64,000 nucleotides of DNA, from the NCBI GenBank assembly GCA_963666535.1, contig OY762913.1:2170001-2234000 (forward strand). Reading direction: 5' to 3'. A program made the translations under genes and the position numbers. Below the pieces are notes generated by a model, which saw only the letters and a list, made by a program, of their open reading frames with translations, was not told the DNA's origin and made no database searches. Below are positions 34,505-42,563 of the stretch, in pieces (position 1 is the first letter of the stretch; every line of letters starts with the position of its first letter). Source of the stretch: G963666535 sp963666535. Lineage in GTDB: Bacteria > Bacillota > Clostridia > Oscillospirales > Oscillospiraceae.

Positions 34505-35530
34505 CTACAGGCGGGAGAGTGCGGCCAGAAAGTCGTCCACGGCACGCTCCGGCGTTGCCCAGGAGGTAACCAGTCGGACGGAGGTATGGCCGGTATCCAC
34601 CTTGGAAAAGCTTTCGTACAGGCAAATGGTATCCAGCTTTGCCAAAAAATCCGTGGGAAAGGCATGAAAAGCCTGATTGGTACAGGACACGGGGGGGACG
34701 GGCGGGTAGCCAAGCGCGGATAATCCCGCGCGCAGCTTGGCGGCCATGTCATTGGAGTGGCGGCCGAGTTGGAAGTAAAGATCCTCGGTAAAAAGCGCTT
34801 CAAACTGAATGCCCAGCAGGCGACCCTTCGCCAGCATGCCGCCGTGCTGCTTGATCAGGTGACGGAATCCCGGCTTCAACTGGTCGTTGACGATGACCAG
34901 TGCCTCCCCAAACAGGGCGCCGTTTTTTGTGCCGCCGATATAGAATGCGTCACAAAAATGGGCCAGGTCAGGCAGCGTCAGGTCATTTTCCGGAGCAGTG
35001 AGGGCGCTGGCAAGGCGGGCACCGTCCAGATACAGGTAAAGTCCGCTGGCGCGGCAGAAGTCGGACAGGGCGCAGAGCTCCGCTTTGGTGTAAACGGTGC
35101 CAAGCTCTGTGGAATCTGAGACATAGAGCAGTTTGGGCAACACCATGTGCTCGTCCATGTGGGCCTCCAGCACAGGGGTACAGAGGGCGGGAGTCAGCTT
35201 TCCGTCTGGGGTGTCCACGGTAATTACCTTATGGCCGGTGGCTTCAATGGCGCCGGTTTCATGGACAGCAATGTGACCTGTGACCGCAGCAACAGCCGCC
35301 TCGTGTGGCCGGAGAAAGGCAGAAATGGAGGTTTGGTTGGTTTGCGTGCCGCCCACCAGAAAATGAATGGCAGCGTTCGGACAGGAAGCGGCGGAGCGAA
35401 TCAGCTGCGCGGCGTGGGCGCAATACTCGTCCAAGCCGTAACCCACGGTCTGGTTTGGGTTGGTGCGGGTAAGCGCCTCTAAAATACGGGGATGACATCC
35501 CTCACTGTAATCGTTTTTAAAACTGTACAT
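34505..35530 (-). CDS. Low-specificity threonine aldolase-type PLP enzyme
   Basis: 341 residues from the ATG at 35530 (TTTGGAGGTATTT upstream). It belongs to the beta-eliminating lyase/threonine aldolase family, which splits L-threonine or allo-threonine to glycine and acetaldehyde using pyridoxal phosphate. The start MYSFKNDYSEGCHPRILEAL is typical of the Clostridia branch. The PLP lysine is in FYIGGTKNGALFGEAL, and the Asp and Arg binding the cofactor lie in YLYLDGARLASAL. FRHLIKQHGGMLAKGRLLGI matches the family end. It follows glnS on the same strand with a 56-bp gap and may be co-transcribed. Stereospecificity cannot be read from sequence. Confidence 0.92.
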   Translation of the reverse strand: MYSFKNDYSEGCHPRILEALTRTNPNQTVGYGLDEYCAHAAQLIRSAASCPNAAIHFLVGGTQTNQTSISAFLRPHEAAVAAVTGHIAVHETGAIEATGHKVITVDTPDGKLTPALCTPVLEAHMDEHMVLPKLLYVSDSTELGTVYTKAELCALSDFCRASGLYLYLDGARLASALTAPENDLTLPDLAHFCDAFYIGGTKNGALFGEALVIVNDQLKPGFRHLIKQHGGMLAKGRLLGIQFEALFTEDLYFQLGRHSNDMAAKLRAGLSALGYPPVPPVSCTNQAFHAFPTDFLAKLDTICLYESFSKVDTGHTSVRLVTSWATPERAVDDFLAALSRL

Positions 35531-35586
35531 AAATACCTCCAAAGGGAAAAGCGGACAAGCCGAAGGGCCTGCCCACTTTAAAATTA

Positions 35587-37290
35587 TCATGTCGGCTTAA
35601 AGCTGTCCTTCAGCGACACCGAGCGGTTGAACACGAGGTGGCCGGGAGCGGAATCATGACTGTCCACGCAGAAATAGCCCTGCCGCATAAACTGGAAAAA
35701 GGCGGGCGAAACGGCGGATTGCAGGGTCGACTCCACTTTGCAGCCGGTCAAGATTTCCAACGAGCCGGGATTCAGACAGTCTAAAAAGTTCTTATTTCCA
35801 CCATCTGGATCGGCGTCGGAGAACAAATTGTCGTACAGGCGAATTTCAGCGTCCGCCGCAGTGGCGGCATCAGCCCAATGGATGGTTGCGCCCTTTACTT
35901 TGCGGCCGTCCTCGGGGTCGCCACCCCGACTGTTGGGATCGTACTCACAGAGAATCTCGGTGACGTTGCCGCTGTCATCCTTGACCACGCCCGTACAGGT
36001 GACAAGATAAGCACCCTTTAGTCGCACTTCGTTACCAGGGTACATGCGCTTGTATTTGGGGACAGGCTCTTCCAGAAAATCCTCTGTCTCAATATAAAGG
36101 TTACGGGAGAAGGTGACCAGGCGCTCGCCGTCTTCGGGACGATTGGGGTTGTTTTCTACCGGAAACGTTTCGCTCTGTCCCTCGGGATAATTGGTCACCG
36201 TGAGTTTGATAGGGCGGAGGACTGCCATGACCCGCTGGGCGGTGAGGTTCAGGTCTTCCCGCAGGCAATACTCCAGAAACCCGAATTCCACGGTGGAGGC
36301 GGCCTTGGATACCCCGTTGCGCTCGGAGAAATTACGGATGGATCGGGGGGTATAGCCACGGCGCCGCAGACCGCAGAGGGTGGGCATGCGGGGGTCATCC
36401 CAGCCGGAGACGCGGCCCTCCTCCACCAGCTGGCGGAGCTTGCGCTTGCTCATCACCGTGTAATTGATCCCCAAACGGGCAAATTCAATCTGGCGGGGCT
36501 TGGCGGGCGCGGAAATGTTGGCAATCACCCAGTCGTACAGGGGACGGTGATCCTCAAACTCCAGCGAGCAGAGGGAATGGGTGATACCTTCCATCGCATC
36601 CTCAATTGGATGAGCGAAGTCGTACATGGGATAGATACACCACTTGTCACCCGTTCGGTGATGGCGCATATGGTTAATGCGGTAAAGGGCCGGGTCCCGC
36701 AGATTGAAGTTGCCGGAGGCAAGGTCAATTTTGGCCCGTAGGGTCATGGCTCCGTCGGGAAATTCGCCGGCTTTCATGCGGGCGAAGAGGCTCAGACTTT
36801 CTTCGACGGGGCGGTCCCGGTAGGGGCTGCGGGCGGGGGTGGACACGTCACCGCGATACTCGTGCATCTGATCGGCCGTCAGCTCGCATACATAGGCAAG
36901 CCCTTTTTGAATCAGCTCCACGGCGAAGCGGTGCATCTGGTCAAAGTAATCTGAGGCATAGAAGAACCGATCGTCCCAATCATAGCCCAGCCATTTGATG
37001 TCCTCCTGAATCGCGTCGACATACTCGGTGTCCTCTTTGGTGGGGTTGGTATCGTCCATGCGGAGGTTGCACATGCCGTTATATTTGGCGGCGGTGCCGA
37101 AATCAATAAAAATGGCCTTGGCATGGCCAATATGAAGGTATCCGTTGGGCTCCGGCGGGAAGCGGGTATGGACGGTCATCCCCGCGTAGCGTCCGCCCGG
37201 TGCAAGATCTTCCTCAATAAAATCATGAATGAAGTTCTGGGGCATGGCGGAAGTACTTTCCGGTGCGGTATTCGTTCGTTCCTCTGACAT
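35587..37290 (-). CDS. glnS: Glutamine--tRNA ligase
   Basis: 567 residues from the ATG at 37290 (AAGGAGTGACTGTT upstream). Class I synthetase with the HIGH motif in RFPPEPNGYLHIGHAKAI and the KMSKS-type motif VMSKRKL. GlnRS-specific parts include RMDDTNPTKEDTEYV, WCIYPMYDFAHPIEDAMEGI and the C-terminal anticodon-binding beta-barrels (FPVENNPN ... FSRNLYIETEDFLEEP). Many Firmicutes lack GlnRS and use GatCAB instead. Presence of a GlnRS fits some Clostridia lineages, where glnS was acquired by horizontal transfer. It is upstream of the threonine aldolase gene. Confidence 0.95.
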   Translation of the reverse strand: MSEERTNTAPESTSAMPQNFIHDFIEEDLAPGGRYAGMTVHTRFPPEPNGYLHIGHAKAIFIDFGTAAKYNGMCNLRMDDTNPTKEDTEYVDAIQEDIKWLGYDWDDRFFYASDYFDQMHRFAVELIQKGLAYVCELTADQMHEYRGDVSTPARSPYRDRPVEESLSLFARMKAGEFPDGAMTLRAKIDLASGNFNLRDPALYRINHMRHHRTGDKWCIYPMYDFAHPIEDAMEGITHSLCSLEFEDHRPLYDWVIANISAPAKPRQIEFARLGINYTVMSKRKLRQLVEEGRVSGWDDPRMPTLCGLRRRGYTPRSIRNFSERNGVSKAASTVEFGFLEYCLREDLNLTAQRVMAVLRPIKLTVTNYPEGQSETFPVENNPNRPEDGERLVTFSRNLYIETEDFLEEPVPKYKRMYPGNEVRLKGAYLVTCTGVVKDDSGNVTEILCEYDPNSRGGDPEDGRKVKGATIHWADAATAADAEIRLYDNLFSDADPDGGNKNFLDCLNPGSLEILTGCKVESTLQSAVSPAFFQFMRQGYFCVDSHDSAPGHLVFNRSVSLKDSFKPT

Positions 37291-37409
37291 AACAGTCACT
37301 CCTTGGCTGTAAATTAAAAGCATAATAAGTTATTATATCGCAACTGGAGCAAAAAGCAATGGTTTTCAAGCGTTATATGAGAAGAACCGGTGGTGAGTAT
37401 CAAAAATGG

Positions 37410-37440
37410 GAGAGGACGAAGCTCGTCCTCTCCCGTAGTA
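37410..37440 (-). terminator. Terminator after the CoA-transferase gene
   Basis: 12-bp stem GGGAGAGGACGA / TCGTCCTCTCCC with AGC loop. On the minus strand the hairpin is followed by ATTTTTG. Confidence 0.85.
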
Positions 37441-37450
37441 TCCCCCGTAT

Positions 37451-38788
37451 TTATTGGTTGCATTTGCGCCAAATCCCCATTTTTTCGGCGTTCTCGATCA
37501 GCTGATCCCGGAATTGGGGGTGGGCGATGGAGATAAGCGCCTCGGCCCGCTGCCAGGTGGACATACCCTTTAGGCAGACCTTGCCGTACTCAGTAACCAC
37601 AAAGTGCGTATTGGCGCGGGTGTCGGTGACAATGGAGCCGGGGGCCAGGGTGGGGACGATGCGGGAGTGCAGCTGTCCGGCTTTGTCGGTAAAGGAGGAG
37701 GATAGACAGATGAAGCTTTTGCCGCCCTTGGACAGGTAAGCGCCCAGTACAAAGTCCAACTGCCCGCCAGCGCCGCTGATGTGCTTGGTCCCAGCGGATT
37801 CGGCGTTGACCTGACCGAACAGGTCGATATCCACAGCATTATTAATGGAGATAAAGTTGTCCAAGGCGGCGATAGAACGGATGTCATTGGTGTAGTCCAC
37901 AGGAACGCTGATGCAGGAAGGGTTTTCATTTAAGTAGTCATAAAGCTTTTGGGTGCCGGCACCAAAGGCATAGACCTGGTGGCCCTGGTCAATATTTTTG
38001 CGGGCGCCGGTGATCTTGCCCGCTTTTGCAATGTCCACAAAAGCGTCTACAAACATTTCGGTATGGACGCCCAAATCCTTTAAATCAGACTGGGCAATGA
38101 GGGAACCCACCGCGTTGGGCATGCCGCCGATTCCAAGTTGAAGACAGGCACCGCTGGGGATCTCATCCAAGATGAGCTTGGCCACAGTTTGATCTACCTC
38201 ACTGGTGGCATCGCAGGAGCCCAGCACATCCATGGGCGGGTTGCTGCCCTCGACGATCATGTCTACGCGGGAAATGTGAATGCCGGATTCTGCGCCGCCA
38301 AGGCACCGTGGCATATTTTTATTTACCTCGACGATGACAAGCTTACTGACGTCGCAGGCTGCCATCGTTGCCGAGGCATTGGGGCCAAAATTAAAAAACC
38401 CTTTCTCGTCCATGGGGGCAACCTGAAACATGGCCACCTGCATAGGCGGGATGTTTTCCCGGTAATAACGGGGAACCTCGGAATATCGGATCGGGCAATA
38501 GTAGCCGGTACCCGTAGAGATATAGCTGCGCTCAATACCACTGGAATGCCAGGAATGCCAAAGGAAGTGCGCTTCGGGATGTTCCCCCTTGAAGACCTCC
38601 AGTCGACGGAGAAGCACCCCCCCTCGGATTTTGACATCAGAAAGCTCGTCCGCACGGGCAGCAAGTGCCTTGTCCAGATCGTATGGAGTTCCGGTACACC
38701 ACCCGTAATCCACCCAGTCACCGGAATTGATGACCTTGACGGCGGCCTCGGCGGTGGTTAGCTTTGTTTTATATTCTTGCTCATACAT
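37451..38788 (-). CDS. but: Butyryl-CoA:acetate CoA-transferase-type enzyme
   Basis: 445 residues from the ATG at 38788 (GATAGGAGGAACCGTT upstream). It belongs to the acetyl-CoA hydrolase/transferase family, of the butyryl-CoA:acetate (or 4-hydroxybutyrate/propionate) CoA-transferase kind. Near the N-terminus is DWVDYGWCTGTPYDLDKALA. The catalytic Glu is in DIDLFGQVNAESAG, and the oxyanion/CoA loop is HISGAGGQLDFVLGAYLSKG, followed by GKSFICLSSS, which matches gut butyrate producers closely. The enzyme moves CoA from butyryl-CoA to acetate, releasing butyrate as fermentation end product. Monocistronic: own ribosome site, terminator and no co-directional neighbour close by. Substrate range among short acyl-CoAs is not certain from sequence alone. 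Confidence 0.88.
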   Translation of the reverse strand: MYEQEYKTKLTTAEAAVKVINSGDWVDYGWCTGTPYDLDKALAARADELSDVKIRGGVLLRRLEVFKGEHPEAHFLWHSWHSSGIERSYISTGTGYYCPIRYSEVPRYYRENIPPMQVAMFQVAPMDEKGFFNFGPNASATMAACDVSKLVIVEVNKNMPRCLGGAESGIHISRVDMIVEGSNPPMDVLGSCDATSEVDQTVAKLILDEIPSGACLQLGIGGMPNAVGSLIAQSDLKDLGVHTEMFVDAFVDIAKAGKITGARKNIDQGHQVYAFGAGTQKLYDYLNENPSCISVPVDYTNDIRSIAALDNFISINNAVDIDLFGQVNAESAGTKHISGAGGQLDFVLGAYLSKGGKSFICLSSSFTDKAGQLHSRIVPTLAPGSIVTDTRANTHFVVTEYGKVCLKGMSTWQRAEALISIAHPQFRDQLIENAEKMGIWRKCNQ

Positions 38789-38932
38789 AACGGTTCCTCC
38801 TATCATACAACTGTAAACAGAAATGATTGTCAAAAAGTTAACAGATAAATCTTATCAGTTTTCGACATGCAATTCAAGTGCTTTTATGAAGTTTTTCATT
38901 GTAGGATAACAACCATGGGTAATGTGGAGCCG

Positions 38933-39421
38933 TCAAGGGGCCTTTTTTTGATAGGCAAGCCGCTCGTCGCCGTTGGCCAGATGGATGATGCCACAGTAGG
39001 AAAAGCCCTGTTTCTGCAGCAGCTTTTGCATCACCGTGTTCTCCCGGTGGGTGTCGATCCGCAGGTTGCCGCACTGCTGGAAGCACCAGTCAATACAATA
39101 GGACCCGGCGCCGGGGACTAGTCCGGCGGAGGCAATGCGGTGGATGACGGAATAGGGTGCGTCGCTCAGCCAAGCACCGTGAAAGATCACAGAATAAGTG
39201 GGATCAGGACCGGGTAAAAAACAGAAGGTAGCGGCGAGCTGCCCCTCAGCTTCGCATACAAAGCTTCTACCAGCGAGGACGTTTTCTTCCAGCACGGACA
39301 TGGGCGGATGATTGGTTCCCCATTGGTTGGGGTTGCCGCTCTCCCGCATGAATTGCCGGGCACGAGCATAGATGGAAGCCAGCGCGGGGAGTTCATGAGG
39401 CTCGGTTGGTCTGATGTGCAT
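38933..39421 (-). CDS. GNAT-family N-acetyltransferase
   Basis: 162 residues from the ATG at 39421 (AGAAGGTGCCGTT upstream). The fold order is right for GNAT: N-terminal MHIRPTEPHELPALASIYAR, central strand QLAATFCFLPGPDPTYSVIF, the acetyl-CoA region IHRIASAGLVPGAGSYCIDW (GxGxG/A loop variant), and C-terminal LRIDTHRENTVMQKLLQKQG then FSYCGII. The HxxN/N-x-x-M-Q-K-L-L helix is typical of acetyltransferases with small-molecule or peptide substrates. Substrate unknown. Single gene between the CoA-transferase and the trxA region. Confidence 0.88.
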   Translation of the reverse strand: MHIRPTEPHELPALASIYARARQFMRESGNPNQWGTNHPPMSVLEENVLAGRSFVCEAEGQLAATFCFLPGPDPTYSVIFHGAWLSDAPYSVIHRIASAGLVPGAGSYCIDWCFQQCGNLRIDTHRENTVMQKLLQKQGFSYCGIIHLANGDERLAYQKKAP

Positions 39422-39500
39422 AACGGCACCTTCTTATGTGATTATGTGGAGTATACCATCAGCATAGCACACTCGCTGCCATATGTTAAGAACCGCTTTT

Positions 39501-39516
39501 TGTGACTGAGTCACTG
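39501..39516 (+). promoter_or_regulatory. Palindromic activator-type site at about -42 of the trxA promoter
   Basis: TGTGACTGAGTCACTG contains the perfect 13-bp palindrome GTGACT-G-AGTCAC centred on 39508. Relative to the -10 TATAAT at 39538-39543 (start near 39550), the centre is at about -42, the class II position of Crp/Fnr-type activators, and the promoter lacks a -35 box. A second, degenerate version, TGTGATTCAGTTACGG, is at 39616-39631 (12 of 16 identical). Confidence 0.5.
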
Positions 39517-39537
39517 CGCAGAGCGTTGCGCTTTCGT

Positions 39538-39543
39538 TATAAT
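39538..39543 (+). promoter_or_regulatory. -10 element of the trxA promoter
   Basis: TATAAT. The expected -35 position (39515-39520) reads TGCGCA, a poor match, suggesting the promoter needs an activator. Confidence 0.5.
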
Positions 39544-39698
39544 TTTGACAGGAAGAAACAAGGACGACTTATTTGAATGGTTCCATGTGTGTGCCGAAAT
39601 AAAATCCTGGTTATTTGTGATTCAGTTACGGAAAGTGATCGCGAAGATGAGGCATACTAAACCCATAGCATCAAAAAGATAAATAAAGGAGAATTATT

Positions 39699-40010
39699 AT
39701 GGCAGTATTACAGATTACAAAAGAGAACTTTACCACAGAGGTTATGAACTCGGCTAAGCCCGTTCTGATTGACTTTTGGGCAAGTTGGTGTGGTCCCTGT
39801 AAAATGCTTTCACCCGTCGTTGACCAAATTGCAGAGGAAAACGCTGATGTTAAAGTATGCAAGATCAATGTCGATGATCAGCCTGAGTTGGCAAGACAGT
39901 TTCAGGTGATGAGCATTCCTACGCTGCTCTTGTTTAAAGACGGGAAACTGGTTGACCAGTCGGTTGGCGTAAAGCCGAAGGCAGCGATTGTAAATATGAT
40001 TCAGGTATAA
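39699..40010 (+). CDS. trxA: Thioredoxin
   Basis: 103 residues from the ATG at 39699 (AAAGGAGAATTATT upstream). A cytosolic disulfide reductase with the active site WASWCGPCKMLSPVVDQIAE (WCGPC at ~30-34), cis-Pro in VMSIPTLLLFKDGK and the usual QSVGVKPKAAI end. Normal length. It heads the redox/sulfur block: the four-domain fusion gene follows 64 bp later in the same direction, after a hairpin that may reduce but need not abolish read-through. Confidence 0.95.
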   Translation: MAVLQITKENFTTEVMNSAKPVLIDFWASWCGPCKMLSPVVDQIAEENADVKVCKINVDDQPELARQFQVMSIPTLLLFKDGKLVDQSVGVKPKAAIVNMIQV

Positions 40011-40016
40011 AAACTG

Positions 40017-40046
40017 GCAGAGATAGGTGTCCGCACCTATCTCTGC
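40017..40046 (+). terminator. Hairpin between trxA and the fusion gene
   Basis: 13-bp perfect stem GCAGAGATAGGTG / CACCTATCTCTGC with a TCCG loop. It is followed by TGCTTTG, a weak U-tract, so termination is probably partial. Confidence 0.6.
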
Positions 40047-40074
40047 TGCTTTGTGTGAAAGGAGAATTAAATTT

Positions 40075-42519
40075 ATGGATCAAAACGGGCAAAAGGTACT
40101 GATTGTCGGCGGCGTTGCGGGCGGCGCATCAACGGCCACCCGATTGCGGCGATTGGATGAAAGGGCACAAATCATCATGTTTGAGCGTGACGAATATGTT
40201 TCGTTTGCCAACTGCGGATTGCCGTATTATATTGGCGGGGAAATTAAGGATAAGGCCGCGCTCACCGTTCAAACACCGCAAGATTTTGTGGAAAAATTCA
40301 GGATTGATGTTCGCACTGGAAACGAAGTAATTGCCATTGATACGGCAAAAAAGACGGTGTCGGTGCGGAAGAACAAAACTGGAGAAGTATACGAGGAAAG
40401 TTATGATAAGCTGGTGCTTTCCATGGGCGCAAAGCCGCTTCGCCCCCCCATTCCGGGCATTGATTCCAACAAGGTTTTTACCCTTCGAAACATTCCGGAC
40501 ACTTATAAAATCAAAGAGTATCTTGAAACAAAGAAGCCGAAAAGCGCGGCGATTATGGGCGGCGGCTTTGTCGGCGTGGAAATGGCTGAAAATTTGCATC
40601 GTAGCGGACTGAGCGTCACCTTGGTGGAGCTGGCCGATCAGGTCATTGCGCCAATTGATCCAGACATGGCGGCAGATGTACACCGCCATATCGAGAGCAA
40701 AGGGGTTCGCTTGGCACTGGGGAATGGCGTGAAGGCAATTCGTGATGATGGATGCACCCTGCATATTGAATTGAGTCATGGCAGCGTGGACGCGGATATG
40801 CTGGTTGTGGCAGTTGGCGTAAGTCCCGAGACTTCTATCGCCAAAGCGGCCGGTATCGCCCTCAATGAGCGCGGCGCGATGATTGTGGATGAACACATGC
40901 GTACCTCCGCCGAAGATATATACGCAGTGGGTGATGCCATTGAGATTACCGACAGCGTAACCGGGCAAAAGGGATACGTGCCGCTGGCAGGCCCGGCGAA
41001 TAAGCAAGGGCGCATTGCGGCGGACAATATCTGTGGCTTTTCCAGCACTTATCCCGGAACCCAAGGGTCATCGATCCTAAAAGTCTTTGATATGACCGTT
41101 GGGTCCACCGGCATCAACGAAAAAACTGCCAAGCGTCTTGGTTTGTCCTATGATAAGGCATTTACTGTCTCCGGTAACCACGCAGGCTACTATCCCGGTG
41201 CCGTCAGTATGGCGATCAAAACGATTTTTGAACCGGAAACCGGTAAAATCCTCGGAGCGCAAATCGTGGGCTATGACGGCGTGGATAAGCGCTGCGATGT
41301 GCTGGCAACTGCCATTCGCGGCCATATGACGGCAAACGACCTGTGTAAGCTGGAACTGTGTTATGCGCCACCTTACGGATCAGCGAAGGACCCGGTTAAC
41401 ATGGCGGGGTTTGTCATTGAAAACCTGATTACCGGCAAGGTGAAGCAAATTCACTGGCACGACGTGAACGCGCTGCCCCGAGACGGCAGCGTAACGCTTT
41501 TGGATACCCGCACACCCATTGAATTTGAAAACGGGCATATCGACGGGTTTATCAACCTGCCGCTGGTCGAGTTGCGCAGTCGTTTACAAGAGCTTGATTC
41601 AAGCAAACCGGTGTATGTCACCTGCCAAATTGGTCTGAAGGCATATGCGGCGGCTCGGATTTTAACCCAAAACGGGTTTGAGGCGTACAACATAAGTGGT
41701 GGATACCGCCTGTACCATTCGATTTATGGCGCCCACCCACAGGTGCAGGCAATGCCCACAACCAAAAAGTGCGAAGCAGAACCCGGCTGCGAAAGCAAGG
41801 TCGTGATTGTTGATGCCTGCGGAATGCAGTGTCCCGGCCCCATTGTCAAGCTGTCCGCTGCACTGCAGGAGATAGCGGTTGGCGACGTGGTTGAAATTTC
41901 GACCAGTGATCCCGCTTTTGCCGGTGACATTGAGGGATTTTGCCGCAGAACCGGCAATGTGCTGGTCGGCATGGAGAGCAGCAAGGGCATTAGCACCGTG
42001 AAAATCCAAAAGGGGAGTAAGCCGGCAAGTAACGGCGGGCCAACCAATAAGGACAATAAAAACATCATTGTGTTCTCCGGAGACCTGGATAAGGCCATTG
42101 CATCGTTTATTATTGCAAACGCTGCGGCGGCTATGGGCAGAAAAGTGAGTATGTTTTTCACGTTCTGGGGCCTGAACATTCTCAGAAGGCCGGAAAAGGT
42201 CAAGGTGAAAAAGGATTTAATGTCCCATATGTTTGGCCGGATGATGCCGCGCGGCTCCAAAAAGCTTAGTCTGTCTAAAATGAATATGGGCGGCATGGGG
42301 GCGAAGATGATTCGCGGTGTGATGCAGAACAAAAATGTAGACAGTTTGGAAGACCTCATTCGGCTTGCGCAGGATAACGGTGTGGAGCTGGTGGCCTGCT
42401 CGATGAGTATGGATGTGATGGGAATTACCAAGGAAGAGCTGGTGGACGGAGTAAAACTGGCGGGGGCGGCTGCCATGCTTGCAAACGCCGAAGAATCCGA
42501 TATGTCGCTCTTTATCTGA
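40075..42519 (+). CDS. Four-domain fusion: CoA-disulfide reductase-like FAD oxidoreductase, rhodanese, TusA, DsrE-like
   Basis: 814 residues from the ATG at 40075 (GAAAGGAGAATTAAATTT upstream). Domain 1 (~1-445) is a pyridine-nucleotide-disulfide reductase of the CoA-disulfide/persulfide reductase type. It has FAD loop IVGGVAGGASTATRLRR, redox Cys in SFANCGLPYYIGG, NAD loop IMGGGFVGVEMAENLHR and GDAIEI FAD motif. Domain 2 (~460-550) is a rhodanese with loop TCQIGLKAYAA carrying the sulfur Cys. Domain 3 (~590-660) is TusA/SirA-like with DACGMQCPGPIVKLS. Domain 4 (~675-814) is DsrE/DsrF-like (NIIVFSGDLDKAIASFIIAN ... VELVACSMSMDVMG). The protein plausibly reduces persulfides or CoA disulfides and hands sulfane sulfur along its own Cys residues. 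Reduced partner may be the neighbouring thioredoxin. Confidence 0.92.
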   Translation: MDQNGQKVLIVGGVAGGASTATRLRRLDERAQIIMFERDEYVSFANCGLPYYIGGEIKDKAALTVQTPQDFVEKFRIDVRTGNEVIAIDTAKKTVSVRKNKTGEVYEESYDKLVLSMGAKPLRPPIPGIDSNKVFTLRNIPDTYKIKEYLETKKPKSAAIMGGGFVGVEMAENLHRSGLSVTLVELADQVIAPIDPDMAADVHRHIESKGVRLALGNGVKAIRDDGCTLHIELSHGSVDADMLVVAVGVSPETSIAKAAGIALNERGAMIVDEHMRTSAEDIYAVGDAIEITDSVTGQKGYVPLAGPANKQGRIAADNICGFSSTYPGTQGSSILKVFDMTVGSTGINEKTAKRLGLSYDKAFTVSGNHAGYYPGAVSMAIKTIFEPETGKILGAQIVGYDGVDKRCDVLATAIRGHMTANDLCKLELCYAPPYGSAKDPVNMAGFVIENLITGKVKQIHWHDVNALPRDGSVTLLDTRTPIEFENGHIDGFINLPLVELRSRLQELDSSKPVYVTCQIGLKAYAAARILTQNGFEAYNISGGYRLYHSIYGAHPQVQAMPTTKKCEAEPGCESKVVIVDACGMQCPGPIVKLSAALQEIAVGDVVEISTSDPAFAGDIEGFCRRTGNVLVGMESSKGISTVKIQKGSKPASNGGPTNKDNKNIIVFSGDLDKAIASFIIANAAAAMGRKVSMFFTFWGLNILRRPEKVKVKKDLMSHMFGRMMPRGSKKLSLSKMNMGGMGAKMIRGVMQNKNVDSLEDLIRLAQDNGVELVACSMSMDVMGITKEELVDGVKLAGAAAMLANAEESDMSLFI

Positions 42520-42563
42520 TTTTTCACCTGTTACAATCCATCCGTTCAACTGGAAAAAGGCCG

